The notes beneath the pieces are model-generated. The model was given only the letters and a program-made list of their open reading frames with translations, had not been told where the DNA came from and ran no database searches. Of a stretch of DNA of 64,000 nucleotides, positions 25,644 through 33,930 are shown in pieces. The position numbers and the translations under genes are program-made. Source of the stretch: Promicromonospora sp. Populi (GTDB lineage: Bacteria > Actinomycetota > Actinomycetes > Actinomycetales > Cellulomonadaceae); the NCBI RefSeq assembly GCF_041081105.1, contig NZ_CP163528.1, positions 806,001-870,000 of the forward strand, written 5' to 3'. Every line of letters begins with the position of its first letter. Position 1 is the first letter of the stretch.

Positions 25644-26345
25644 ACTTCGATGACGAAGCACGCGCTGGTCGTGCGCGGGGGATGGACCGGGCACCAGCCG
25701 GTCGAGACCACCGACTCGTTCCTCCCCTTCCTGAAGGAGCACGGGTACGACGTGCGGGTCGAGGACGAGACGACCGTCTACACGGAGACCGAGTACATGG
25801 CGGACGTCGCCGTCGTCGTGCAGACCAACACGATGAACACGATCGCCGGTGACGAGCTGAGCGGGCTCGTCGCGGCGGTGGCGAACGGTACGGGGCTGGC
25901 GGGGTGGCACGGCGGCATCGCCGACTCCTACCGGAACAGCTCGGAGTACCTGCAGCTGATCGGCGGGCAGTTCGCCACGCATCCGGCGAAGGCGCCCCGC
26001 GACGAGCTCCCGGACGACGGCACCGACTGCTTCGTGCGGCACACCATCGACATCGTGCCCGAGCGGGCCGACCACCCGATCGTCGCCGGCATCTCCGACT
26101 TCGAGCTCACCACCGAGCAGTACTGGGTGCTGTCGGACGCCTACAACGACGTGCTCGCGACGACGACGATCGCCGCGCGCGACTTCGACCCCTGGCACCG
26201 GCCGATCACCTGCCCGGCGATCTGGACCCGCCAGTGGGGCGACGGCCGCATCTTCGTCTCGACGCCGGGGCACGATCTCGGCGTGCTCAACGACAAGAAC
26301 GTCCGCACCATCATCGAGAGGGGCATCCTGTGGGCCAGCCGCTGA
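25638..26345 (+). CDS. thuA: ThuA-family protein (type 1 glutamine amidotransferase-like fold)
   Basis: 235 residues from the second ATG of the duplicated start (25638); the first at 25617 would add 7. Family segments include ALVVRGGWTGHQPVETTDSF, a GLAGWHGGIADSYRNS loop and IWTRQWGDGRIFVSTPGHDL. ThuA proteins occur with Gfo/Idh oxidoreductases (ThuB) in pathways through 3-keto disaccharides; the enzyme's exact reaction is still poorly defined. Here the following Gfo/Idh gene overlaps by 16 bases, which makes a ThuA-ThuB type pair likely. Confidence 0.88.
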   Translation: MTTSMTKHALVVRGGWTGHQPVETTDSFLPFLKEHGYDVRVEDETTVYTETEYMADVAVVVQTNTMNTIAGDELSGLVAAVANGTGLAGWHGGIADSYRNSSEYLQLIGGQFATHPAKAPRDELPDDGTDCFVRHTIDIVPERADHPIVAGISDFELTTEQYWVLSDAYNDVLATTTIAARDFDPWHRPITCPAIWTRQWGDGRIFVSTPGHDLGVLNDKNVRTIIERGILWASR

Positions 26346-27415
26346 GAGTCGGGATCGTCGGGGTCGGGGCGATCTCCGGCGCGTACCTGTCCACGTTCGA
26401 GCGGCTGGAGGCCGTGCGGCTTGTCGCCGTCGCCGACCTCGACGCGGCCCGCGCTTCTGCCGTTGCCGAAGCGCAGGGCGTGCGTGCGCTCACCGTGGAC
26501 GAGCTGACGACCGACCCTGAGGTCGACCTCGTCCTGAACCTCACCATCCCGGCGGCGCACGCCGAGGTCGCGCTGAAGGCGATCGCCGGTGGTAAGGCCG
26601 TGTACGGCGAGAAGCCGCTCGCGGCCACGCTTCAGGACGCCGACGCGATCATCGAGGCGGGGCGTGCGGCCGGCGTGCGGGTGGGCTGCGCCCCGGACAC
26701 CGTGCTCGGCACGGGCGTGCAGACGGCGCGCAAGGCCATCGACGACGGGGCCATTGGCACGCCGGTCGCGGCGACGGCGACCATGATGACGCCGGGCCAC
26801 GAGCGCTGGCACCCGAACCCCGACTTCTACTACCAGCCCGGCGGCGGCCCGCTGCTGGACATGGGTCCGTACTACGTGACCGCGCTGGTCACCCTGCTCG
26901 GTCCGGTGGAGTCGGTGGTCGGCGCGGCCAGCCACACCCGGGCCACCCGGGTGATCGGGTCCGGGCCGCGGGCGGGGGAGACGGTCCCGGTCGACGTCGA
27001 CACGCACGTGACCGGGGTGCTGCGGCACGAGTCCGGCGCGCTGTCGACGCTCGTGATGAGCTTCGACTCCGTCGCCACTCGTTCATCACGGATCGAGGTG
27101 CACGGCCAGACCGGGTCGCTGGTGGTACCCGATCCCAACGGGTTCGACGGCGACGTGGAGCTGCACGAGCTCGGCGGCGAGTGGCGCACGCTGGAGCCGA
27201 GCGCGGGATACCGCGACGCGGCCCGCGGGTACGGCATCGCCGACCTCGCGACCACCCCGGTCGGGGAGGCCGCGCGCGCGAACGGCGACCTCGCATACCA
27301 CGTGCTCGACATCATGACGTCGCTGCTCGCGGCCGCCGACAGCGGCTCGACGGTCAAGGTCGAGAGCCGGTGCGAGCGCCCGTCGGCGGTCCCGCTGTCG
27401 GCCGCGCCGCGCTAG
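26330..27415 (+). CDS. Gfo/Idh/MocA-family oxidoreductase (ThuB-like)
   Basis: 361 residues from the GTG at 26330, inside the end of the ThuA gene. It opens with LRVGIVGVGAISGAYLSTF. The family Lys motif is AVYGEKPLAAT; the second domain reads GGGPLLDMGPYYVTALVTLLGP, where Tyr replaces the usual His of the GGGxxxDxGxH pattern. Lack of that His is common in some subgroups of this family and may shift the site of oxidation. It ends the operon; three tandem hairpin repeats follow. Confidence 0.92.
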   Translation: MGQPLRVGIVGVGAISGAYLSTFERLEAVRLVAVADLDAARASAVAEAQGVRALTVDELTTDPEVDLVLNLTIPAAHAEVALKAIAGGKAVYGEKPLAATLQDADAIIEAGRAAGVRVGCAPDTVLGTGVQTARKAIDDGAIGTPVAATATMMTPGHERWHPNPDFYYQPGGGPLLDMGPYYVTALVTLLGPVESVVGAASHTRATRVIGSGPRAGETVPVDVDTHVTGVLRHESGALSTLVMSFDSVATRSSRIEVHGQTGSLVVPDPNGFDGDVELHELGGEWRTLEPSAGYRDAARGYGIADLATTPVGEAARANGDLAYHVLDIMTSLLAAADSGSTVKVESRCERPSAVPLSAAPR

Positions 27416-27439
27416 TCAGCGCCCCGGAGATACCACCCA

Positions 27440-27577
27440 ACTGACTCGCCGAACGTGGCTCGCCGAGTCAGTGAGGTGGTCGGACTGCACCACTGACTCG
27501 CCGAACGTGGCTCGCCGAGTCAGTGAGGTGGTCGGACTGCACCACTGACTCGCCGAACGTGGCTTGCCGAGTCAGTG
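27440..27577. repeat. Three tandem 52-bp hairpin repeats between convergent operons
   Basis: Units start at 27440, 27492 and 27544, exactly 52 bp apart. Each holds ACTGACTCG ... CGAGTCAGT, an imperfect hairpin with a loop centred on AACGTGG. Copies 1 and 2 are identical over the full unit; copy 3 has one change (CTTGC for CTCGC) and diverges after 34 bases. The last codons of the minus-strand GNAT gene lie in copy 3. Confidence 0.9.
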
Positions 27578-27584
27578 GTGCAGT
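27536..27584. terminator. 17-bp hairpin formed by the third repeat unit
   Basis: Perfect arms 27536-27552 and 27568-27584 with a 15-nt loop. It lies at the meeting point of the plus-strand oxidoreductase operon and the minus-strand GNAT gene and can end transcription from either side; the GNAT stop codon is inside the stem. Confidence 0.7.
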
Positions 27585-28333
27585 GTGGGTGGGCGGAGGT
27601 CCAGCGCCATGGTGGAGCCCCAACCGGCCACGCGCTCCTCGTGGAAGCCGATGCGCAGGTAGAACGCTCGGGCGCCCGGGTTGCCGGAGCCGACGCCGAG
27701 GTGGACCCCCGGCACCCCGCGCTCACGCAGGGCAGCGAGCAGCGTCTCCATCAGCCGGCGGCCCGTGCCGGCGCCCTGGGCCCGCGGCAGCAGGTCGATG
27801 TGCAGGTGCGCGGGATACCGCTCGTAGAGCTCGTCCTCGGTCACCCCCGCGTCGTGCAGGTGCGCGACCCGCTGCCAGTCCTGCGTCCCGTCACCCGGGT
27901 CGACCGCCTGGGACCGCGGGTGCTGGGCCCGCAGCACGGGCCACCACGAGCTTTCGAGCCAGCGCTCGAAGGCCATGGTGTCGGCAGTGGCGACCACGTA
28001 CCCGGCGACGCCGAGGCTGTCGGCCAGGACAAACGTGAGCCTCGGGTCCGCCACCGGGTACGGGCCGGCGTACACGTGCCCGAGCAGGTACGGGTCCCGG
28101 TACAGCGCAGTCGCGTCCCGGCCGGAGTCACCGGTCCGCAGGCAGACCTCGTACATCCCCGGCAGGTCGAACGGCTCGAATCCCCGGATGACCGGACCGC
28201 TCGCCGCGCCGCTCGCCGGACCGCTCGCCGCGCCGCTCGCCGGGTCGCTCGCCGCGCCGCTCGCCGGACCGCTCGCCGGACCGCTTGGCGTTCCGCTCAC
28301 CTGGCCCCCCGCACCACTCATCGCGCCGCTCAT
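27572..28333 (-). CDS. GNAT-family N-acetyltransferase with low-complexity N-terminal repeat
   Basis: 253 residues from the ATG at 28333, overlapping the GH9 stop by 4 bases; a second in-frame ATG follows 12 bases later. Residues about 10-45 are a four-residue repeat (S-G-P/A-A) encoded by seven 12-bp DNA repeats. The GNAT domain resembles OGA-associated acetyltransferases (DLPGMYEVCLRTGDSGRDAT, PRAQGAGTGRRLMETLL acetyl-CoA loop, FYLRIGFHEE). It ends an operon with GH20 and GH9 enzymes, so acetylation of glucosamine or a derivative is a possibility. There is no signal peptide. Confidence 0.88.
   Translation of the reverse strand: MSGAMSGAGGQVSGTPSGPASGPASGAASDPASGAASGPASGAASGPVIRGFEPFDLPGMYEVCLRTGDSGRDATALYRDPYLLGHVYAGPYPVADPRLTFVLADSLGVAGYVVATADTMAFERWLESSWWPVLRAQHPRSQAVDPGDGTQDWQRVAHLHDAGVTEDELYERYPAHLHIDLLPRAQGAGTGRRLMETLLAALRERGVPGVHLGVGSGNPGARAFYLRIGFHEERVAGWGSTMALDLRPPTLHH
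28199..28282. repeat. Seven 12-bp minisatellite units inside the GNAT gene
   Basis: Units of GCTCGCCG followed by CGCC, GACC or GGTC repeat seven times without gaps, then one degenerate unit. The length keeps the reading frame, so unit number could vary between strains and change the linker of the acetyltransferase. Confidence 0.85.
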
Positions 28334-30135
28334 CGTGCCGCCGACACGGCGAGCAGGAACCAGCCCGTGTGCGGGATCCACTGCTCCGCCCACCGCCAGG
28401 AGTCCCCGGCCGCCGCCGGACCCTCGGGAAGGAAGGCGATGTCGTCCTCGTCGTCGAACCCGCTGGTGATGCCGTTGAGGATGCCGCCGGGCACGTTCTG
28501 GAACGCCGTCGAGTACTCGGCATTGTGGAAGCCGCGGCCCTGCAGCATCGACGTGTCGAACGGGTTGAGCCCGGTCACCCAGTGCACCAGGTCGTCGGCG
28601 AGCTTGCGCAGGCGCTCGCGGTCCGGTTCGGGGCAGATGTCGAGGTCCGCGCACCGGCTCGCCGCGTAGGCGACCGAGGAGATGTTCGCGTTCTCCCCCT
28701 GCCACCAGTAGCCGGTCTCGTTCTTATGCGGGTAGAAGAACGCGTTCCGGGGCTCGTCGCCCGTGGGCTGGACGTATTGCCGCAGGTAGCCGAACGGGTT
28801 GGGGACGGCGTCGACGCGCGCCGCGGTGGCCAGGGCGAGGTCGAGCGCGGTGCGCCGCGCCGCCGTCGTCTCCTCGTTGACGCCGGCTGGTTCGCCGAGC
28901 ACCTCGGCGAACCGCAGCAGAGCCACCACGGGCAGGCCGGTCTCCGCGGCGTGGAAGAACGGCCGGCCTTCGACGTCGCCCAGCAGGTAGCCCACGCCGC
29001 CGTCGTCCTCGCGATAGCGCGCCCGGAGCGACGCCGCGCGGCGGCGCGCGGCCTGCTCGACCAAGCCGCCACCGCTGTCGCCACCCGACGCGCGCAGCGC
29101 CGCGACGAGCTCCGTGGCCGCGAGCAGCGCGCAGTAGTCGTCGATGACGGACTCCTGGCCGTCGAACAGGTACTCGGTGTTGTGCGCCTCCAGGTGCTCG
29201 AACCCGCGGAGCGCGGCGGCGAGGTACTGCGGGCGCGTGTAGTCGTCGCCGTCGTCGTCCAGAGTCGAGGCCCGGGCCAGCGCCGCGATCGCCAGCCCGC
29301 CCCCGTGCCGGTAGGCCGCCTGCCAGCGCTGGGTGCGCACGCTGTTCTGCAGCGGGGCGTTGATGACCCGCTCGTCGAGGTTCTTCGTGAGCGCGTCGAA
29401 GATCCCCGTGTAGAAGAAGCCCTCGGGGTCCTGGAAACGCACCAGGAAGTCGGCGCCGAACAGCCCCTCGTCTCGCAGGCGGTAACCCTGGGCCCGCCAG
29501 AGTTCGGGGTGGCGGCGCTCCAGCTCGTCACGGGCGGCCAGCAGGGCCCAGGCGCACAGCGGGATCTGCTGCGGGCTCATCATCCGCGTGTAGGTGAGGT
29601 GGCTGAGGAACTTGCTGAAGTCGCCGGAGGCGTCCAGCCAGCCGCCGCGGGCGTCGACCTCACGGCCGGAGGTGTCGTCGTAGAACCGCGCGTGGCGGTC
29701 CTTGCGGTCGATCTCGCCGGACGAGCGCACGGACCGGAAGTAGGCGACGACGTCCGAGACGGTCGAGTACTGCAGGCGGTGGTCGCCGATGGCGAAGGTC
29801 CGCGAGGAGGCGGTGCCCGACGACGTCTCGACGTCCACGCGGTAGCTGCCTTCGGGCAGGCCGGCCGGGAGGTCGATACGGCGGTAGGTGCCGGTGGTCC
29901 AGCCGCCTATGCGGGTGTCGGTGCCGACGTCGAGCTGTACCGCACCGATCCCGTCATCGATCCCGTCAACGATCCCGTCCGGCCCACCCGGCCCACCCGG
30001 GCCGCCGACCAGCCGGGCCGAGAAGACCTCGACGGGTGCCGTGGTCGCCACCACCACCTTCTTGGAGCCACCCGTCGTGTAGCCGAGATGGTTGGCCAGG
30101 ACCTCGGTCCGGTGGGCTCCCGCTGCGTTCGTCAT
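28330..30135 (-). CDS. GH9-family-like glycosidase, probable exo-beta-glucosaminidase
   Basis: 601 residues from the ATG at 30135 (AGGAAG upstream). An N-terminal Ig-like domain (about 1-110) carries a Gly/Pro/Asp-rich insert. The (alpha/alpha)6 catalytic domain has GGWLDASGDFSKF (Asp168 and Asp172), HWVTGLNPFDTSMLQGRGFH, and a C-terminal AEQWIPHTGW Glu. There is no signal peptide, so it works in the cytoplasm. GH9 enzymes of this intracellular form include exo-beta-glucosaminidases that split chitosan or chitin disaccharides, which fits the GH20 gene 10 bases upstream and the aminosugar genes nearby; cellulase activity is less likely. Substrate is inferred. Confidence 0.85.
   Translation of the reverse strand: MTNAAGAHRTEVLANHLGYTTGGSKKVVVATTAPVEVFSARLVGGPGGPGGPDGIVDGIDDGIGAVQLDVGTDTRIGGWTTGTYRRIDLPAGLPEGSYRVDVETSSGTASSRTFAIGDHRLQYSTVSDVVAYFRSVRSSGEIDRKDRHARFYDDTSGREVDARGGWLDASGDFSKFLSHLTYTRMMSPQQIPLCAWALLAARDELERRHPELWRAQGYRLRDEGLFGADFLVRFQDPEGFFYTGIFDALTKNLDERVINAPLQNSVRTQRWQAAYRHGGGLAIAALARASTLDDDGDDYTRPQYLAAALRGFEHLEAHNTEYLFDGQESVIDDYCALLAATELVAALRASGGDSGGGLVEQAARRRAASLRARYREDDGGVGYLLGDVEGRPFFHAAETGLPVVALLRFAEVLGEPAGVNEETTAARRTALDLALATAARVDAVPNPFGYLRQYVQPTGDEPRNAFFYPHKNETGYWWQGENANISSVAYAASRCADLDICPEPDRERLRKLADDLVHWVTGLNPFDTSMLQGRGFHNAEYSTAFQNVPGGILNGITSGFDDEDDIAFLPEGPAAAGDSWRWAEQWIPHTGWFLLAVSAAR
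29947..29999. repeat. Short tandem repeats within the GH9 gene
   Basis: Three 12-bp units of GATCCCGTC plus three bases (29947-29982) are followed by two CCCACCCGG units. They encode the Gly/Pro/Asp/Ile-rich insert of the N-terminal Ig-like domain. Confidence 0.75.
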
Positions 30136-30145
30136 GGTCTGCTTC

Positions 30146-31843
30146 CTACGGCTCGTCGGAGATCGACTCGACCCACGCGCGGGTCTGATTGATGGTGCCC
30201 GACGCCGTGCGCCGCCACACGCCCTCGCCGCCGGTCTGCCAGGAATGGGGGCCGGCCAGCGGGCGGTAGGCCACACCGAGCGCGTCGAGGCGGGGCAGGT
30301 GGGCGGCGATCCGGGTCGTCAGGGCGTCGAGGTCGCCCACCGGGCCGCTCCACAGCACCTGGGCGAGCGCGCACGCGCGGGGGAACGCGAGGTAGTCGAT
30401 GCGCCGCTCGTCCGGCACCCACTCGGACCAGATCTGGAACTGCCCGCCCAGCACATGGTCGCGCTGGGTGTCGTCCCAGTCGTCGGGAACGGGAGCGAAC
30501 GCGGCGACGTCGGCGATCGTCACCGGACCGCCCTCGGAGCGCGGCTCGGCGGGGTCGTCGGACTGGTCGAAGTTGAAGTACGTGGGGAACAGCGGTGCCC
30601 GCACGACGTCGTGCGTGCGGGCCGCACGCGCCGACGCCTTCTCGCCCCGCCAGGCCATGACGACGGTGTCCGGCAGCACGCCGCCCGTGAGCAGCCCCTC
30701 GTCCCAGACGACGGCACGCACACCGCGGCCGGCGAGGTGGGCGGCGAGGGTACGTAGGAGGTGGCCGTGCATCTGCTTCGGCTCCGTGTACCCGTGCTCC
30801 GCCATCTCGGCCGCGACCTGCGGGTCGCCGGCCCACCACGACATGTCGCACTCGTCGCCGCCCAGGTGCACGTACCGTACGCCGGTGGCCTCCACGAGCT
30901 CGTCCAGCACCTCGACGAGGAACGCCGCGACGTCCCGGGTCGGGCGGATCGACGAGCCGCCGGCCCAGACCGTGTCCTGCACGGTGTGCTCGACGCCCGG
31001 CTGCCCGAGCTCGGGATACGCGGCCCGGAGCGCCGAGGTGTGCCCGGGCACATCGATCTCGGGGACCACGTCGATGCCGCGCTCGCGGGCGTAGCGCACG
31101 ATCTCGGCGAGGTCGGCCAGGGAGTAGACGCCGCCGTGGGGCGTGTGGTCCGGCTCGCCCGTGGGTCCGAGCCGGGTGGACGGCCGCCACCCGCCGACCT
31201 CGGCGAGCCGGGGGAAGCGCTCGCTGTTGATGCGCCAGCCCTGGTCGTCCGTCAGGTGCAGGTGCAGGCGGTTGAACTTGTGCAGGGCCAGCAGGTCGAC
31301 GTAGCGCAGCACGGTGCGCGGCGGGGCGTAGTGCCGCACGACGTCGAGCATCGCACCGCGCCACCCGTACCGCGGGGAGTCCTCGACGCGGCCGACCGGG
31401 AGGTGGACCGGCCCGGCGGGCAGACCGTCGGCGCGCAGCGCCGAGGGCGGCAGCAGCTGGGTCAGCGTGGTGAGGGCATGGACCGCGTGCTCGACGACGG
31501 TGGCGGTGATCGTCACGGCGTCGGGGGAGACGTCGAGCACGTAGCCGCAGGAGGCGCCACCCGCCGTCCGGAGCACCAGCGGCACCGGTGTGCCCGACCG
31601 CGCCGCACCCGCCGCCAGCCCGAGCCGCGCGACGACGCGGGTTGCTCGGTGCTCAAGCTCGCGGGCGTCGGGGCCTTCGGCGCGAACCTCGAGGCCCGCG
31701 CCGACGTCGAGGCTGCCGGATCCGGGCAGGACCCTCGACGGGGTCGGCAGGAGGGTGGCGTATCGGGCCGCGGCGTCGTCGGCGTCCGCCGAACCAGGCG
31801 ACGAACCAGCCGACGAGTCATAAGACAACATGAGACCAACCAT
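30146..31843 (-). CDS. GH20 beta-N-acetylhexosaminidase
   Basis: 565 residues from the ATG at 31843 (another in-frame ATG lies at 31831; neither has a strong ribosome site). An N-terminal GH20b-like domain precedes the barrel. Landmarks are YGWRGAMLDVVRHY, HLHLTDDQGWRI, PEIDVPGHTSA and HLGGDECD with the catalytic pair Asp330-Glu331, which work through the substrate acetamido group. There is no signal peptide, so it acts on imported N-acetyl oligosaccharides. It heads a minus-strand operon with GH9 and GNAT and is divergent from the importer operon at 31955. Confidence 0.93.
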   Translation of the reverse strand: MVGLMLSYDSSAGSSPGSADADDAAARYATLLPTPSRVLPGSGSLDVGAGLEVRAEGPDARELEHRATRVVARLGLAAGAARSGTPVPLVLRTAGGASCGYVLDVSPDAVTITATVVEHAVHALTTLTQLLPPSALRADGLPAGPVHLPVGRVEDSPRYGWRGAMLDVVRHYAPPRTVLRYVDLLALHKFNRLHLHLTDDQGWRINSERFPRLAEVGGWRPSTRLGPTGEPDHTPHGGVYSLADLAEIVRYARERGIDVVPEIDVPGHTSALRAAYPELGQPGVEHTVQDTVWAGGSSIRPTRDVAAFLVEVLDELVEATGVRYVHLGGDECDMSWWAGDPQVAAEMAEHGYTEPKQMHGHLLRTLAAHLAGRGVRAVVWDEGLLTGGVLPDTVVMAWRGEKASARAARTHDVVRAPLFPTYFNFDQSDDPAEPRSEGGPVTIADVAAFAPVPDDWDDTQRDHVLGGQFQIWSEWVPDERRIDYLAFPRACALAQVLWSGPVGDLDALTTRIAAHLPRLDALGVAYRPLAGPHSWQTGGEGVWRRTASGTINQTRAWVESISDEP

Positions 31844-31860
31844 GGCGTAATCCCGGGTTC

Positions 31861-31890
31861 TTGTCACGTAACTGGACTCAGTGGTATGTT
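31861..31890 (+). promoter_or_regulatory. Promoter of the LplABC-like importer operon
   Basis: TTGTCA (31861-31866) and TATGTT (31885-31890) are 18 bp apart. Transcription would start near 31897, at the edge of the putative operator at 31897-31918. Confidence 0.55.
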
Positions 31891-31896
31891 CCGCCG

Positions 31897-31918
31897 AACC
31901 AGTGGTCTTGTCTGGTTT
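31897..31918. promoter_or_regulatory. Putative HutC/DasR-type operator (TGGTCT direct repeat, AACCAG dyad)
   Basis: TGGTCT at 31903 and TGGTTT at 31913 are direct repeats one helical turn (10 bp) apart; they are flanked by the dyad AACCAG/CTGGTT (31897-31917). The same arrangement of TGGTCT at 10-bp spacing is found at 39092 before the SIS-kinase operon. TGGTCT is the half-site of aminosugar-sensing DasR/NagR regulators. Confidence 0.55.
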
Positions 31919-31954
31919 GTATCGGACAGGGGACCGCCTAGAGAGAGGGGCAGC

Positions 31955-32983
31955 GTGGCACTCGACCAGGCACCAACGGCACCCAGGCGGGCGGCTACGT
32001 CCCGCCGCGACGCCCGTAATGCTGCCCGCGATTCGGCTCGCCCATCGAACCGGAGCGGCCGGCCCCCTCGCCGCCACGTCAGCTTCGTCGCCCGGCTGCG
32101 GCGCGACTATCCGATGCTCGTCATGGTGGCGCCAGCGGTCATCCTGCTGCTGCTGTTCACCTACATCCCGCTGCTCGGCAACGTCATCGCCTTCATGGAC
32201 TACGTGCCGTTCCTCGGGTTCTCGGGCTCGTCCTGGGTGGGCCTGGACAACTTCACGATGCTGTTCTCCGACCCGGCGTTCTGGAGCGCGTTCTCCAACA
32301 CCCTGCAGATCACGGCGCTCCAGCTGATCCTGTTCTTCCCCGTGCCGATCCTGCTCGCCGTGTTCCTCAACGGGGTACTGCGCTCCTCGGTGCAGCGGTT
32401 CGTGCAGTCGGTCATCTACCTGCCGCACTTCCTGTCCTGGGTCATCATCGTGGCCCTGTTCCAGCAGATGTTCGGCGGGGCGGGGGTGCTCAACCGGTTC
32501 CTGATCACTCACGGCATCTCGCCGCTGGAGATCATGTCCAACCCCGAGACCTTCAAGCTGCTCCTGACCGTCCAGGGCATCTGGAAGGACGCCGGCTGGG
32601 GCACCATCATCTTTCTCGCGGCCATCGCGGCGATCGACGGCCACCTCTACGAGGCCGCGACCATCGACGGTGCGGGCCCGTGGCGGCGGTTCTGGCACGT
32701 CACGCTCCCGGGCATGCGGCCGATCATCGTGCTCATGCTCATCCTGCGCCTCGGCGACTCCCTGTCCGTGGGCTTCGAGCAGATCCTCCTGCAGCGCGAC
32801 GCCGTCGGGCCGGGCGCGGCCGAGGTCCTCGACACCTTCGTCTACTTCAACGGAGTGGTCGACGGGAGCTGGGGCACGGCCACCGCGGCGGGCCTGCTCA
32901 AGGGGATCGTCTCCCTGGTCCTCGTGCTGGCCGCCAACAAGCTCGCCCACAAGCTCGGCGAGGAAGGGATCTACCAGCGATGA
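31955..32983 (+). CDS. Polysaccharide-type ABC transporter permease, LplB type
   Basis: 342 residues from the GTG at 31955, with GAGAGAGGGG just upstream. A basic tail of about 40 residues precedes the first helix (MLVMVAPAVILLLLFTYIPL). Its length and YIPLLGNVIAFMDYVPFLGF segment match permeases for oligosaccharides (LplB/YtrP type). The EAA loop reads YEAATIDGAGPWRRFWHVTL. It is coupled by a 4-base overlap to the second permease gene. No ATPase gene is in the operon. Confidence 0.93.
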   Translation: MALDQAPTAPRRAATSRRDARNAARDSARPSNRSGRPPRRHVSFVARLRRDYPMLVMVAPAVILLLLFTYIPLLGNVIAFMDYVPFLGFSGSSWVGLDNFTMLFSDPAFWSAFSNTLQITALQLILFFPVPILLAVFLNGVLRSSVQRFVQSVIYLPHFLSWVIIVALFQQMFGGAGVLNRFLITHGISPLEIMSNPETFKLLLTVQGIWKDAGWGTIIFLAAIAAIDGHLYEAATIDGAGPWRRFWHVTLPGMRPIIVLMLILRLGDSLSVGFEQILLQRDAVGPGAAEVLDTFVYFNGVVDGSWGTATAAGLLKGIVSLVLVLAANKLAHKLGEEGIYQR

Positions 32984-33873
32984 GCGCCATCGAACGCCCG
33001 GCCTGGATGGGCACACCCCGGATCGGCACCACAGTCCTGCGCGGCATCGGGCTCGTGATCCTGTGCGCGCTGGTCATCTTCCCGTTCCTCGTCGTCGTCT
33101 CCACGAGCCTGGCCACCCAGGCCGACATCGACGCCAACGGCGGCTACGTGATCTGGCCCGAGAGCTTCTCGATCGAGGCGTACCGCCAGATCTTCGACGG
33201 CACGCAGGTGACCCGCTCGATCATCATCAGCGTCGGCATCACGGTTGTGGGCACCGCGTTCAGCCTGTTCTGCACCGTGCTGGCGGCCTACGGGCTCAGC
33301 CGCCGGGGCACCCTGTTCCAGCGCGGGCTGCTGACCTTTGTGCTGCTGACCCTGCTGTTCGGGCCCGGCATGATCCCGGTCTACCTCATGGTCAAGAACC
33401 TCGGGATGCTCAACACGTACTGGGCGCTGATCATCCCCACCGCGGTGAGCGCGTTCAACGTGGTCATCATCCGCGGCTTCATCCAGGGCATCCCCAGCGA
33501 GCTGTTCGACGCCGCACGCATCGACGGCGCCAGCGAGTGGCGCGTCCTGTGGTTGGTGGTGATCCCGCTGTCGAAGGCGGCCATCGCGGTGGTCGGGCTG
33601 TTCCTCGCCGTCGGCTACTGGAACAACTACTTCGGACCCCTGCTCTACCTCAACGACTCCAACATGTGGCCCCTGCAGCTGCTCATGCGCTCGTTCGTGC
33701 TCCAGAACAACATCACGAGCACCTCCTCGCCCCTGCCCGGCGCGGCGATGCCGCCCCAGCAGGCGGTCCAGATGGCGCTCGTCGTCATCGCGACCGTCCC
33801 GATCCTCTGCGCGTACCCCTTCCTCACCAAGCACATGTCCAAGGGAATGCTCACCGGCGCCGTCAAGGGCTGA
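32980..33873 (+). CDS. Polysaccharide-type ABC transporter permease, LplC type
   Basis: 297 residues, ATG overlapping the upstream stop. Six hydrophobic segments, starting at IGLVILCALVIFPFLVVVST. The EAA loop reads LFDAARIDGASEWRVLWLVV. The segment YWNNYFGPLLYLND near the end is typical of the LplC/YtcP group for oligosaccharide import. It forms the pore with the product of the preceding gene and serves the binding protein encoded 57 bases downstream. Confidence 0.94.
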   Translation: MSAIERPAWMGTPRIGTTVLRGIGLVILCALVIFPFLVVVSTSLATQADIDANGGYVIWPESFSIEAYRQIFDGTQVTRSIIISVGITVVGTAFSLFCTVLAAYGLSRRGTLFQRGLLTFVLLTLLFGPGMIPVYLMVKNLGMLNTYWALIIPTAVSAFNVVIIRGFIQGIPSELFDAARIDGASEWRVLWLVVIPLSKAAIAVVGLFLAVGYWNNYFGPLLYLNDSNMWPLQLLMRSFVLQNNITSTSSPLPGAAMPPQQAVQMALVVIATVPILCAYPFLTKHMSKGMLTGAVKG

Positions 33874-33930
33874 GCAGCCACCAGCCGTGCCTCCCGACCC
33901 CTGCACTCAGACCAAGGAGTACCAGAGACG

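Noticed and set aside
27440..27584. Possible CRISPR array
   Set aside because: The units are directly abutting 52-bp repeats with identical content between hairpins; there are no unique spacers and no cas genes nearby.
28330..30135. GH9 gene as a secreted cellulase
   Set aside because: No signal peptide or cellulose-binding module is present and the gene is coupled to GH20 and aminosugar genes.
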